64,000 bases of DNA. Origin: Cephalotrichum gorgonifer. Its lineage: Eukaryota > Ascomycota > Sordariomycetes > Microascales > Microascaceae. The notes beneath the pieces were generated by a model. That model was not told where the DNA came from, did no database searches, and saw only the letters and a list, made by a program, of their open reading frames with translations. The DNA lies in contig ONZQ02000016.1 of the NCBI GenBank assembly GCA_900312665.1, positions 62,001 to 126,000 of the forward strand, in the 5' to 3' direction. The translations under genes were made by a program, and so were the position numbers. Shown here in pieces: positions 22,678-33,088 of the stretch. The first letter of the stretch is position 1, and each line of letters opens with the position of its first letter.

Positions 22678-25600
22678 GATGTCTCCGGGTGCGAGTGTGC
22701 ACCGCTTGACAAATTGGCCTGCGATGGAATAGGGATATTGTCGGAGCTCGGAATTAGTGTTGGCGTCGGAGAAGTATGCGGTGTCGTGTTATATCCTGGT
22801 TATTCTGTCGTTGGAATTGGAGAAGAAAGAGGTGTTGGTTGCTTTATATCCCCCTCCCACCCGTATATCGTATTTTGACTTCAAACCCCGTCATCATCGC
22901 CGTCGTAAGCAAATCGATTCCTCGCACTCGCACTCGGTTCCTTTGTAACATGAAGTGGGGCTCGCGGTTGCACTATCGCCCCGCTGACTTCGTGGCATGA
23001 TGCCCGATACGGACTAGTGCCAGGTCCCGGCTATATCGGCAAGGAAGGACAGGCCAGTGCCGACACCCGCGGCCACCACGACAAGCATGCCGATCCTCCT
23101 TTGGCGTGTTAGGAATACGCACAGAAAGGATGGTATGGTTCTGGTACGATTTTCAAGAGGGTGAAGCGCGTCTAGGGCTGCGTTTGGATAATTTGGGGGC
23201 AGAGACTTGGCACCTTTGCAGGTGGAGGGAAACGAGTCACCTCGTGGTATGGCACCTAATCAGGCTTAGCTCGGCATGTCAAACTCGCTCAGCCCTAGGC
23301 AGGGTGGTCCCGGGTTGAGTGGCTTAGCTTGGCATTTCTTTTTTGGACTTCGCGAGAAACCACTCCTTCGGGATTAGCGCACTAGCATCATGTAGATCGT
23401 AGCCCTATTGCTCCTCACAATAACACTCGCATTATCGAATTGGAGGTACAGAAGGTCAAAGGGCGGGAGGCGCGTAAGCAAACGATTACATTTTCCTCCC
23501 TCCGTGCCATGAATCACCATTTCCCCAGCAATCGACCTGGGCAAAGATCGTCGATCGATGACCCTAATTTCTGACATCGTTGAATGGCAAGCTTGAGTTC
23601 TGACAAGTCGTAAGTAGAGCTTGCCGTCGTCTGGATGCTGACAACTCGCGGCGGCTATTACGCCCGGACTCTCTCGTACAGGGCGAATACGGGAGCCTCA
23701 AGTCGAGGCTCGGGGATTACATCCTCTTCGATCGACTCCCTCCAACCATGTCTCGTCAAAACTACGGGAGGGTACGGCGGAGTGGGAGTGTACGGAGACA
23801 TATCACGTAGCAAATATCGAGGAGAGAGACGATGTTGCTTGAGGAGAACCTCTACGCCACATGTGCTAGTAGGTCTTTGTCTATCCTCCCTCACAAAAAA
23901 GTGTAAGCAGGGATACCGTTGACGGTGTTTAAGTTTTGCGCGTGGGTGGCTGACCGGGCCGGGCTGGAGAAGGGCGGCGTGTGCCGGGATCCGGACCATG
24001 AGTTTTGGTATGTGGATGGCCCGTTGTTGAATTTCATGCTTTCTCCCCGAAAGTGTATTTAAGGGGCACTGATGCGGGGACATGGCCTAAACGGAGGGCT
24101 GGGTCGGACCGCTCACAATCGTCGTTGGCAGGAGCTGTGCTGTGATTAGTAGTAGCAGATTTCTTGGAGATATCGAGCGGGGATCATTTGATCGTGGATT
24201 AACCGGCAAGTATTCACACACAAGGACCCTGGGGGCATCTCTACATCCCACCGAAGTGCTACAGCGGTCTTCACCGCGCGGAGAACTCCGTATACCTGTT
24301 ACATGTATTCGAATGGACTGCCCAATAGTATCTTTGCCACATCGTCCTCCGTTGAGTTTGGGGGGATTAGGAATACTCAAGTACGAGAGTACGAGTACCG
24401 TTACGATTGCCCTTGCTGCACTTCCTACCAAGGGCCAATAAAGAAGGAGCAACTCTCCATTTCCCCTCGCAGCTGAGAGCTTGGGTAATGCATTGACACC
24501 AATGATTCCTCTTCCTGGCGTCGAGAGGGGGGCGGGTAGTGCGCGATGGTTTGTGGCATCGCTCTTGTAGCAGGCACAACCGCCTGTGAATGGAACGATG
24601 CGGAAACGTGAGGGAATTCCGGTACGGCACCGTCGCGATATCTCGATTCCGCTCGGTTCCTATTGCCAATTTAAGGGAGCTCTTGCCATGATAGGTGCGG
24701 TATACCTCGAAGGAGCAGGGACAAGACGATTAGGCAGCAGGATAAAACGCTACCTGGGGAGTATTATCACATGTTAATTGACTCGTGTCCACCATCACGA
24801 TGCATCGCTCCTTCTGTGATAATTTCTCCCCAACAACCGATTATCCCCTGCTCCTTCTATGATGCCTCTCCTCTACTCGAGATGGCGCCTTGCTCCTTCT
24901 GCGATACCTCGGTTACCTGAAAACCCCCCTCCCTCCTTCTATGATATCTCCTTCCCACCAAAACCAGAGACAACCCCCGCCCCTTCCAACCTTTCTCTCC
25001 CCTGTTCCACCATCCTCTTCCTTCCTCGTCCCCCAGCCCTTCCAACCCTTCCCTTCCCAGCTTCACGACCCTTTATCTTCTTCTTCTCCCAACCCATCTA
25101 ACCTTTTCTCCCAGTTCCGCGGCCCTCTCTCATTATCTTCTCCGATTCCCACGCTGGCCATTTTCCCTACCATGAACACTCCCCACAGCTATCTTCTTCC
25201 AGCTTTTTTCCCACTCGCCGGTCGTTCACCCGCTGCGCTCGGAAGGGGCATGACCTACGGCCCCGCCTGGAGGTACGTAGAGGCCTTCCCCATCATCGTC
25301 GTGATCCAGGCCGTCTCGTGGACGTGGCCATGCCTGGCGTTCGAGGCGGAGGGCTTTCTTATCCTTTCCCACCCTCTCTAGCTCCTCCGAGATGGTGTCG
25401 CTCCAAGCTAACCCGAGAATCCCATAGATACTACCCCAGCTGCTTCCGGGAAAGCCTCCGCCAGTATTTCGTCCAGCGCTACTCTCCCCAACTTGGTGGC
25501 CGAGCTTACCCTTTTTTTCAAGAAGACCCGTCGAAGAGCCGACAGATCGAGCTCCAGGAACGGTCGGACCGCTCTCTCGTTCAATACGATTTGCTGAACG

Positions 25601-25933
25601 AAAATGGCTGGTGTCTGAGAAGAAGACGAGTTCGTCGAAGGTCCTTCAATCTTCGCTCTTCGCCCTTCGCCCTTTACCCTTTGCCGTTCGCCGTTCGCTC
25701 TTCGCCCTTCCTTTTTCGCCCACCATTCCCCGTTCCCCCTTCCCGCTCCCCGCTCTTGGAAATCCATCCTTCCACTAACTTCCTGGCATTAGACCCGATA
25801 TAATCGATCCCCATGCTCAACGACGTGCTGAAGTTCTGCCGAATGGCCCCCGTCTACATCTTCGAGGACCTCTTTCGGTAGGGAACCGCCATCAGGAACT
25901 CCCTGCGTTACAAGATTCAATGGATTTGGCTAG
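22678..25933. other. Gene-poor region with polypyrimidine tract
   Basis: Over 3 kb without an intact gene. From about 24840 to 25180 the plus strand is a C/T-rich tract with repeated CTCCTTCT(A/G)(T/C)GAT(A/G)-like phrases. From 25240 to 25770 some open stretches look protein-like on both strands, including splice-like sites near 25274 and 25427, but no coherent gene can be built. The DHA2 gene's promoter lies at the left end. Confidence 0.5.
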
Positions 25934-26274
25934 ACAGCGGAACGGTTCAACGCCGCGATTCTTCGCGATGCGCTCGAGCACCCCTGATTTCGCCGTAATG
26001 GTGCCGTGAGTCCGGAGAAGGGAACAAGTAAGTCAGCCACCCTCGAGATCACCGCCCCTCCATGATTTTATATCGTCCTAGTACCCAGTCACCTCTAATT
26101 TCAGCGGCCCACAAAGCTACGATCCAGGCGGGATTGTAGCCTGAGATGGCACTTACGCATGCGGAGAACCTGATTGCTAACGCAGCTTTCAGTACTAGAT
26201 TATTCGATTCGATTCTACGAGAGACGGCCAGAAACAAGGTAGCGAGTGGAGCCTTACTCATGGCTTGGAGATAA
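25934..26274 (+). pseudogene. Decayed two-exon coding relic
   Basis: A plus-strand frame opens ERFNAAILRDALEHP and continues to AVSPEKGT. A GTAAGT donor at 26028 and a TTTCAG acceptor ending at 26104 then join, in phase, to AHKATIQAGL, ALTHAENLIANAAFSTRLF and DSILRETARNKVASGALL. The frame is broken by TGA near 25985, TAG near 26136 and TAA at 26272-26274, and a TAG lies just upstream (25931-25933). A 77-nt intron with good ends that keeps the frame argues for a once-real gene. I cannot identify the family. Sequence to 26570 may be more of the same relic. Confidence 0.45.
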
Positions 26275-27037
26275 CCTTGAACGAGTGCCGTGAAGGAAAG
26301 GAGCCGGAACGAGCTCAAGATGAACGCCCTGCACCGGCCGAACAGGAAAGTCGTTTGGGCAAGGCCGGGGTCGCCGCTAATCTCGGCAACGCACAAAAGA
26401 GGATCTGGATTGATCCTTGAGGAGCCTGCGGAATGGGCGTTTGTCGCCTGGGCCATCCAAATCGCCGCGACCTTGTGCAATATCACCGTCCACCTAACCC
26501 CCCATGATCCTCGCAGGGGCGCTGTCCGAGAGGCCAGCCGACTTGGCCCAGAAGACCTTGGCGAGCACTACAACTAACTCTTGCCGAAACGCCTGCTCGG
26601 CCACTCGGCTAGGTGGATACGACGTACGAGTACATGGGCCCCGCCCCCGGAAACCTGGACAGCTCGGGTGAAGCAGCCCCGCCCCAAGGAACCCAGTTTT
26701 CCGACCGCTCAAGAAACGGTACCAACCGCAGAAGAAGAGGGGGCGTACCGAGATTGTCCTAGGTAGGCATCGTAAATCATGGGGCCTGCTCAGAATCTCC
26801 AGAGTTACAGTCTGTACTGACACGGCCGCTTAGGCTTGAATTTGTTACGATCTGGACGAGATCGCGGCTGTTGTCTACGTTACTTAAGCATTCGGAGCAT
26901 CAGAATGCTTGCCATTATGGCTTTCGATTCTAGATCTTTTGGTCTAAGTGGCTTAATTCCGCATCTAGGGAGTGTCGGGCGGCGGAGGTTGGTGGCAGCC
27001 CGGCGCCCCCAGAGCAGAGGAAGTCGGTTCGCCGAAC

Positions 27038-27272
27038 ATGGCAAATACGTGTGGATACGAGTCACCCGACAAGTACGGGTTTTCCGAAGATGTGAAGTCG
27101 TGTTGGTTCACCACCACTCACGGCTTTGTCTGTGGCTAATGCCAAAAGGCGTACAAGACCACCGCCGCCCTCCGGAACCATGTCGGGAGTTCCACGAGAT
27201 GGAACAGCAGACCCCCAGGGCGTGCGCACAGCACATGGCGAAGAAGCACCCGGAGAGGTGGCAGGCTAAGAT
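27038..27272 (+). pseudogene. Degenerate C2H2 zinc-finger relic
   Basis: From ATG 27038 the frame reads MANTCGYESPDKYGF and later HGFVCG, then TAA (27137-27139), then CQKAYKTTAALRNH. The two Cys and the His (27179-27181) have CX2CX12H spacing. The second His (27193-27195) lies in the next frame, where reading continues EFHEMEQQTPRACAQHM. One lost base near 27183-27189 and one nonsense codon therefore separate this from a normal C2H2 finger. It could be a distant relic of the zinc-finger family at 37-54 kb or of another gene. Confidence 0.4.
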
Positions 27273-28228
27273 CTCTGCGTTTTCTTTTCTGATAGGGCAG
27301 GAAAGGGGTTATTGTAATGTTCGGTTGGGCAAGTGGAAGCTGTGTCTTTGTTTCGAGGACGGTCACCCAGGAAGCCATAAGTGGAGTTATATATCCAATT
27401 TCTATAGTAATTGATTGGAAGCCCTTGGGCAAATAATGCTAAGTTCTATCGTTGTCAAAGTACTATGATGTGGTCGAACCGTGCCTCCAAATCCAACCCA
27501 AGTCCAAAACCGTCGTAGGACATGGTGGCCTAACCCCAACCAGACCTGAGGGTGCAGCCAGGCGTGGAGCCATAACGCGTTCAACACCGTTCCGTACACT
27601 CACGAGAACACCCATCAGGCGGGACGCGCCCCGACCAACTTCATCGGTGAGAGGAAATCGTGGTGCTGGTGCGTGGCGGCTGTGGCGAAAGGGTTCGATC
27701 TGATCCTATACCGTGCCCATGGTGCAGTATCGGACGAGTGAGGTGGTGAATGGGGGGTGGTCCTCCTTCGTCGCTGAGTTGCCTACCTATAGAAAATTTT
27801 CCCAGTTCTCCCAGTTCTCCCAGTTCTCCCAGTTCTCCCAGTTCTCCTTGGGCGATGTGCTGTCTACGTGCGGGAGCTCCTCCCAGCTATCCCCGTGCGG
27901 CGAGACCTTCGCGATCTGCCCTGTCGATGTTCTTGGAACACTTCTTGAGCACTTCCTTTCCCGCCTCTACTGTAACAGAACGATTGGTGATTCGAGGGGG
28001 CAAGGGGGGAGCTCTGGGACCCATCACGGCGGCCGCTGTGAGCCCTGCTGTGCGGCCGGGTCTTCTCAGCGAGCACGCGGCGAGTAAGGCCCCCCACAGG
28101 GCCATATTCGCACACCTTTCGGTAGAATGCACCTGCTTCTATATCGAGCCTGATGAATTCTAGGATATAATATATCCTCATCTATGTCTCAAACCTAAAC
28201 AAAGCCCCAGGGACCATGGCCAACAACG
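27273..28228. other. Intergenic region
   Basis: No supported gene apart from the 9-bp repeat. Overlapping frames on both strands at 27713-28181 lack identifiable domains. Confidence 0.45.
27801..27845. repeat. Perfect 9-bp tandem repeat, 5 copies
   Basis: CCCAGTTCT is repeated five times without error, bounded by AAAATTTT and CCTTGGG. In one plus-strand frame it would encode repeated Phe-Ser-Gln, but the surrounding frame shows no other sign of being a gene. It is a microsatellite likely to vary in copy number. Confidence 0.85.
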
Positions 28229-29488
28229 TCAGCCCAACCAGCCATTCTTCACCGTCCCTTGGCCAGTATACCACCAAATATAATAACGTAGTATGAGCGC
28301 CATCTTAACCCCGGCGTAAACATCCCAAAGAAAGACATCTTTATAGCCAGCCAGTAGGTCTCCACCCCATTTCTCCCACGCAGCTAGGTACTCCTGCCTC
28401 CCCTCACTATCATTACACCGCGCCACATACGCCGAAAGCCGAGCCAAAAACGGAACAACCACACAGACAAGCGCTGCCCAAAACGCCCAAACCAGGGACC
28501 CCAAATAGTAGAATACCCACTTCCCGTTAGCACTATGTGTTTCCTCGAATTCGAAGAAGACAAACAGCGGAATAGAGAACGGCCAGAAGAGCAGGTGTAG
28601 TCCAGCGGCAAGACCGTATATACCCACGATCCCCACCCTCACGAACTCCCGCGCAGATCGGCCTTCGCCGGTGAGCTGCCACCAGGCAAAACTCCCATAA
28701 CCAGACGTGCCGCCACCGTCCTCGAGCAATATCATAAGCTCGGCGTATTCGAGCGCTTCCTGCTCGCACACAGCCCGGGATCGTGGAGGGCCGGCACGGA
28801 GCGCAGCCAGAGAGATACCCTCGATCGTGAAGAAGGACAGAGCGTACGACACAGCGAGGAGCGAGGTCCGGACCGTGCCTTTTGCCGCGAACGCCTTGAC
28901 GATAGCTAGTACGACCAGCCCGTCTACGACCAGCCGCGCGCTTGCCAGCCCCTGGACTCGATCCAAGAAGTCCCTGGAAGCATCCAAACAATGCGACGCC
29001 GCTCGTGATTCGTCTCCAGGTGATGGAGTGCACTCTGGTCGCCGCCACCAAAAGTCATCCCGGCCGTTAAAATATCGGAGCATGAGGGCCGCGGTAGCGG
29101 AGCGCCTGAGGCCTTTCTGGTGCACGAATACCCCCTTCCCCACGAGGAGGAGCACCATCATGGCGTCCCATATGCCTAGCTCCGGCGCCAGCCTGTACAC
29201 ACCCCATTTCCTGGGCGCAAGGAGGGAGCCAGGCATGTGGACTGCGCATGCCGTGGCTAGCACGACGATGATGTTTAGGGCGGCTCCTGGAGAGAGCTCC
29301 TCTGCGCGACATCGGTGCACGATGAGTGGCTCTTCCGTTTCGCCCGCAGTGGCGTTCCGTTTTGCTGGTATGCTGACCGGGGAGAGGTCCGAGCCACTTC
29401 CGTATCCGTGGTGCCGAAGACCAGCTTTTGCTCCCAGGACTGTTGCTAAAAGCAAAGGTAACAGGCGAAGTAAACGTGCAACCCTCAT
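28229..29488 (-). CDS. Multi-pass membrane protein, unknown; paralogue of neighbour
   Basis: One intronless frame of 419 residues starts at the ATG of MRVARLLRLLPLLLATVLGAKA, a clear signal peptide. A short Gly/Ser-rich lumenal stretch with an NAT sequon follows, then about seven hydrophobic segments: ALNIIVVLATACAV, DAMMVLLLVGKGVFV, LVVDGLVVLAIVKAF, LLAVSYALSFFTIEG, VGIVGIYGLAAGLHLLF, FYYLGSLVWAFWAALV and the C-terminal ALILRYYIWW. The last residues are NGWLG. The block LSPGAAL, then ACAV, then YRLAPELGIWDA matches the gene transcribed divergently from 29929. I do not recognise the family. The protein is probably in the secretory pathway or plasma membrane. Confidence 0.75.
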   Translation of the reverse strand: MRVARLLRLLPLLLATVLGAKAGLRHHGYGSGSDLSPVSIPAKRNATAGETEEPLIVHRCRAEELSPGAALNIIVVLATACAVHMPGSLLAPRKWGVYRLAPELGIWDAMMVLLLVGKGVFVHQKGLRRSATAALMLRYFNGRDDFWWRRPECTPSPGDESRAASHCLDASRDFLDRVQGLASARLVVDGLVVLAIVKAFAAKGTVRTSLLAVSYALSFFTIEGISLAALRAGPPRSRAVCEQEALEYAELMILLEDGGGTSGYGSFAWWQLTGEGRSAREFVRVGIVGIYGLAAGLHLLFWPFSIPLFVFFEFEETHSANGKWVFYYLGSLVWAFWAALVCVVVPFLARLSAYVARCNDSEGRQEYLAAWEKWGGDLLAGYKDVFLWDVYAGVKMALILRYYIWWYTGQGTVKNGWLG

Positions 29489-29928
29489 ATTTTCGAAGGC
29501 TGTCAAAAGGGGGAAAAGAACCCCGAGTAGAAGCCCTTTTTTGAACTCTATCGAGTCTTGTAAATATTTAGTTTGACCTCCTCACGCCATTCGTGACACG
29601 AGTTATGGTCCAATATAAGCAATAATACGTCGATGCTGAGAAAGGTAGGGCGGGTGTGGCTGTGCAGTCTTTTATTCTGCCCTGCCGCCTGTCTAGGCAT
29701 ACTCGTGAATTTGCACAGCCATTTAGCGGTACGGTACGCACGTGGGGAAGAGTCGGATGCAAGTCCGCCCGAAGATTACCATGGCTATTCCGCTCAAAAG
29801 GAACATCTCGAACTCCTCCCGTCGTTCTTCGCCACTATCAATCGATCTTGCCGACCCTCTGCTTTGTTAACAAATAATGCACACTCGTCCCTCGAGATAT
29901 ACTCTCCACGAGTGAAACTTTGCCCAGA
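29489..29928. promoter_or_regulatory. Shared divergent promoter region
   Basis: The two head-to-head membrane-protein genes have their ATGs 440 bases apart, so this stretch must contain both promoters. No gene fits here, and no specific operator could be identified. Confidence 0.5.
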
Positions 29929-31248
29929 ATGGCGGATGACGTGGGCTGGTCGATCTCCGCTAGCCTATTTATCGTCGGCTTCTCCTACTCCAGTGCCCTA
30001 AACGAATCATACTGGGATGTCCCACCAACCGTCGAGGTCGACGAATGCGGGTCGCGCCTGATATCCCCGGGATACGTGTTGTGGCTCGTGTTCGTGCCGG
30101 CCGTTGCTTGTGCCTCCCAGCTCCAGGGGTCCGTGTACCTCAATGGCCGGTCGACGCTGTACCGCCTTTCTCCTGGAATAGGGATTGCCGATGCACTTGC
30201 GACACTGGGCTTGGTCGCCAAAGCCCTGTGGAACGGGTATCCATGGAAGACTGCCGTAACGGCTGCGTTCATCGCGCGGGAGGGGATTGGGCGTTCCAAC
30301 GCGTGGTGGAGGGAGCGACAGAAGGGAGACAGAGAATCTCTTCTATCCGAAGCCGTGGAAGGCGAGAATTCAGATCTCGTTGATTCGCCGACTGCGGATA
30401 TCGCGCCCACCCGATCGCCGTCCCCAGAAGTCCCAATAGAGGGCTTTGATGAGGATGGGGCCCAATCGCCCACAACCCAAAATTCCGGACAGCTATCAAT
30501 AGAGCGAGCAATCGGAGGACTTCTGGTCCTAACCACCCTCATCAAGACTAGCATAATCCTTGCCGGTTCGGGGGTTAGTAACACGCCGGTTCTAATAGCT
30601 TGCCTCGTTGCCATCAGCTATGCAGCTAGTTTCGTCCTGTTCGAAGTCCTGACCTGGAGTCTGTCTATCCCAACTTCGAGCTATTCGATGGCGGATATGC
30701 CTCGACGTAACCTCCTGGAGTTACTCCGCATCGTGGATCCTGGGGACCTCCAAATTCCGTGCGCTGCTGCTCGAAAACACGAGAACACTAAGAGGCAGGA
30801 TCTGGTCTTGGAGCTAGGAATCATCTCACATACCAGCCAGGGCTCAGAACGAGCTCAATCCACGACGTCGACTAGATCTTCTATCACCAGGACCATGATG
30901 GCCGTGCTTTTCGCCGGGATCTCCATTGTCCTCACATCACTCAGCTGGCTGGTCCTGATATATTATATCTGGGAATTGAGCCGCGTCGTTGTTGAGACTA
31001 CTGCCGTCATCGTCGTCTTGGGAGTGGGCATTCATCTGGCAGCAGAGGCCTGGGGGAGCCGTATTACCGAACCTCGCCCTGGCGGATACGCAAAAGCCCT
31101 CTGCGGATGGCTCAGGGGACACACCACGCCTGTAAACATAATTTCCTTGGTGTGGATCATCAATATCGGTGCTTATATCATACTCGCCATTCCTGGCCAG
31201 AGTGCTATTGAGCTCAGGACACCGATGTGGCTTGATTGGTTAGGGTAG
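29929..31248 (+). CDS. Multi-pass membrane protein, unknown; divergent paralogue
   Basis: A single exon of 439 residues starts at ATG 29929 (MADDVGWSISASLFIVGFSYSSA, signal-peptide-like); the frame extends three codons upstream but without ATG. Hydrophobic segments include YVLWLVFVPAVACA, IGGLLVLTTLIKTSIILAG, LIACLVAISYAASFVLFEV, MMAVLFAGISIVLTSLSWLV, AVIVVLGVGIHLAA and IISLVWIINIGAYIIL. An acidic, Ser/Pro-rich loop sits near residues 135-190. LISPGYVL, VACASQ, YRLSPGIGIADAL and the final WLDWLG align with the protein encoded on the opposite strand, so the two are diverged paralogues. No family is recognised. A 288-codon minus-strand frame overlaps its last codons. Confidence 0.75.
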   Translation: MADDVGWSISASLFIVGFSYSSALNESYWDVPPTVEVDECGSRLISPGYVLWLVFVPAVACASQLQGSVYLNGRSTLYRLSPGIGIADALATLGLVAKALWNGYPWKTAVTAAFIAREGIGRSNAWWRERQKGDRESLLSEAVEGENSDLVDSPTADIAPTRSPSPEVPIEGFDEDGAQSPTTQNSGQLSIERAIGGLLVLTTLIKTSIILAGSGVSNTPVLIACLVAISYAASFVLFEVLTWSLSIPTSSYSMADMPRRNLLELLRIVDPGDLQIPCAAARKHENTKRQDLVLELGIISHTSQGSERAQSTTSTRSSITRTMMAVLFAGISIVLTSLSWLVLIYYIWELSRVVVETTAVIVVLGVGIHLAAEAWGSRITEPRPGGYAKALCGWLRGHTTPVNIISLVWIINIGAYIILAIPGQSAIELRTPMWLDWLG

Positions 31249-33088
31249 CCCAGATAGAAATAGTCCGACGTTTGAATGAATTACAGCCTATGGTATTTCT
31301 AGTGACCGAGTTCTCATGCGGTGTTCGGGAGGCATAGTTTATAGATACTTTGAGGTGTCGAATATGACAATCTGGCCACACTCCTTTGATTGTCAAAAAA
31401 GCAAAGAATACGAGGTTATGACGACCTGTCTCGATGGAGACGTGTTGCGTACGTACCAGGTACAAGTATAATATTACGAGGCCAGGGAGGGAAGGCAAAG
31501 GACAATTACCTATAAGAGTAGATCTAGAAAACGCGAAATAAACGAACAAGACAGGGGCAGGGGTTGGCGGGAGGTGTGGGTACTGTCTATAAAGCTTGGC
31601 AGAGTGAAGATTGCGACACGCCAGTGTCAACGCCACAATCTTGGAGAGCGGCTGACCTGGAGGGAAGGGAGACGAAATTGACGAGTCAGATCTCCCGCTG
31701 CAGCCCAGGTGGTGGTTATCAAATCCCGCTGGTGGTCGCCCCCAATAAGTGACGAAAGCAGGATATTGATTTCTAGGCGGCCATCTGGACAAACCTGGGA
31801 CGGTAGTGTCGCAAATTAGATCACGGGGACCCTCTCTATGCCGAGCCGAATAATATGCCGAGCCGACAGGGAAAATATGTCTCGGCGAGCGCTCGAACGA
31901 GGGTACGTAGAATGCAGTGAGCCACGCCTTGTTTCTTATTACCTTGTTTCGTATTATTTGGTTTACGTGTATATATATACATACGTATAAGGATGGGGTC
32001 CTATTACTTGTACGCTGTAACAAGGTCGGATGGTTTGTTACTACTGTTACCGACCCTTTCCCGTTTTCTGTACCAAGCATGATCTTCTTAGTCGACGACC
32101 CAGAGCTGCAAACAAGAGACTGACCCCTGCCGCGGAGTAAAACAGCGCACCCACTCTTGGGCCCGCCGGACTAGGTCTCGATCGCGCTAGTAACTTGTAA
32201 GCCCTGCATTATGCATCGGAGCTCTCCAACGTGGCCGCGCGAGCGCGTAGAATTGCAACGTTTTCATGCACTTTGCAACAACCTGAAAGAACATGAAGAA
32301 GGTGGTCGATGTTACTCACAATTCCGGTAATATTGGTCCGACCTGTTTAGGGAAAAGAGCACTGCTCCCTTGCGTGTGGAACACCTGGACGCTTGGACCC
32401 CGCAGGATAGGGCTTGCACCAGTTGGGCATCACGCACAGTGCCAAGGGACCTATCGCTGCACTCATACTGCGTGCGTATTAATATCCGTTCAATAGTCAA
32501 TACCTTTTTCGCACTACCTCTGTACTTGGTACTTAGTGCTCGCCCACCCGCCGCCAATGCCAAAAAAAAAGTCGCCTCAGGTGCCCCACAAATGTCATCA
32601 GCTCCTTCCCAGTCGACACCCGTTCTCCGTCTACTCGCGCCTGCCGCTTTTTGAATGTGCGAAGTTGACAACTCAGAGTTCCCCTTCGCGACTTCTACTT
32701 TTTCCTCCTACTACTCTCCTTCTTTTCCCCTTCCTGACATTTGTCCCACACCTTCTCTCTTCTTCAACAGCACACGCCATCCGCGGCCCGGCTCGCCGCA
32801 GTTTCCATTACCCCGTTATTCCCTCCCGTGATCAATTATCGATTCCGTAATTTCGTTTCTTCTTTATTCCTCCCTATTTGCCTGACTAAACGACGCGCCA
32901 GCCCCTTCTATCTCCCCCCTTCCCCCCCCACCCACACCCACTTCTACTCACCCACTCGAACAAGGGTCACTTGCTTGTTCCTTCTTGCGGCTGGGCGCGC
33001 GCGCCACGCGGACCCACACCTCACCGCTCTCAACTCTCTCCTTCCACCTCACCATTCCCCCATCTCCATTTATTCCCTCTTTGTACCC
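31249..33088. other. Intergenic region with pyrimidine-rich leader
   Basis: 1.8 kb between the membrane-protein gene and the chromo-domain gene. A 288-codon minus-strand frame (32080-31214) has an ATG but no domain, no hydrophobic pattern and low-complexity ends, so I do not call it. The last 400 bases are strongly C/T-rich on the plus strand, usual for a fungal promoter and 5' leader. Confidence 0.5.

Noticed and set aside
24840..25180. Possible transposon terminal repeat in the C/T-rich tract
   Set aside because: Repeated CTCCTTCT phrases are irregular, no inverted ends, target duplication or transposase seen.
27887..28181. Overlapping frames of 81-137 codons on both strands near 28 kb
   Set aside because: Neither strand gives a recognisable domain or splice structure; kept as intergenic.
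31214..32080. 288-codon minus-strand open frame with ATG, overlapping the end of the membrane-protein gene
   Set aside because: No domain, signal or membrane pattern, low-complexity repeats such as RNKVIRNK, and it lies in AT-richer flank; probably a chance open frame. Transcription data would settle it.
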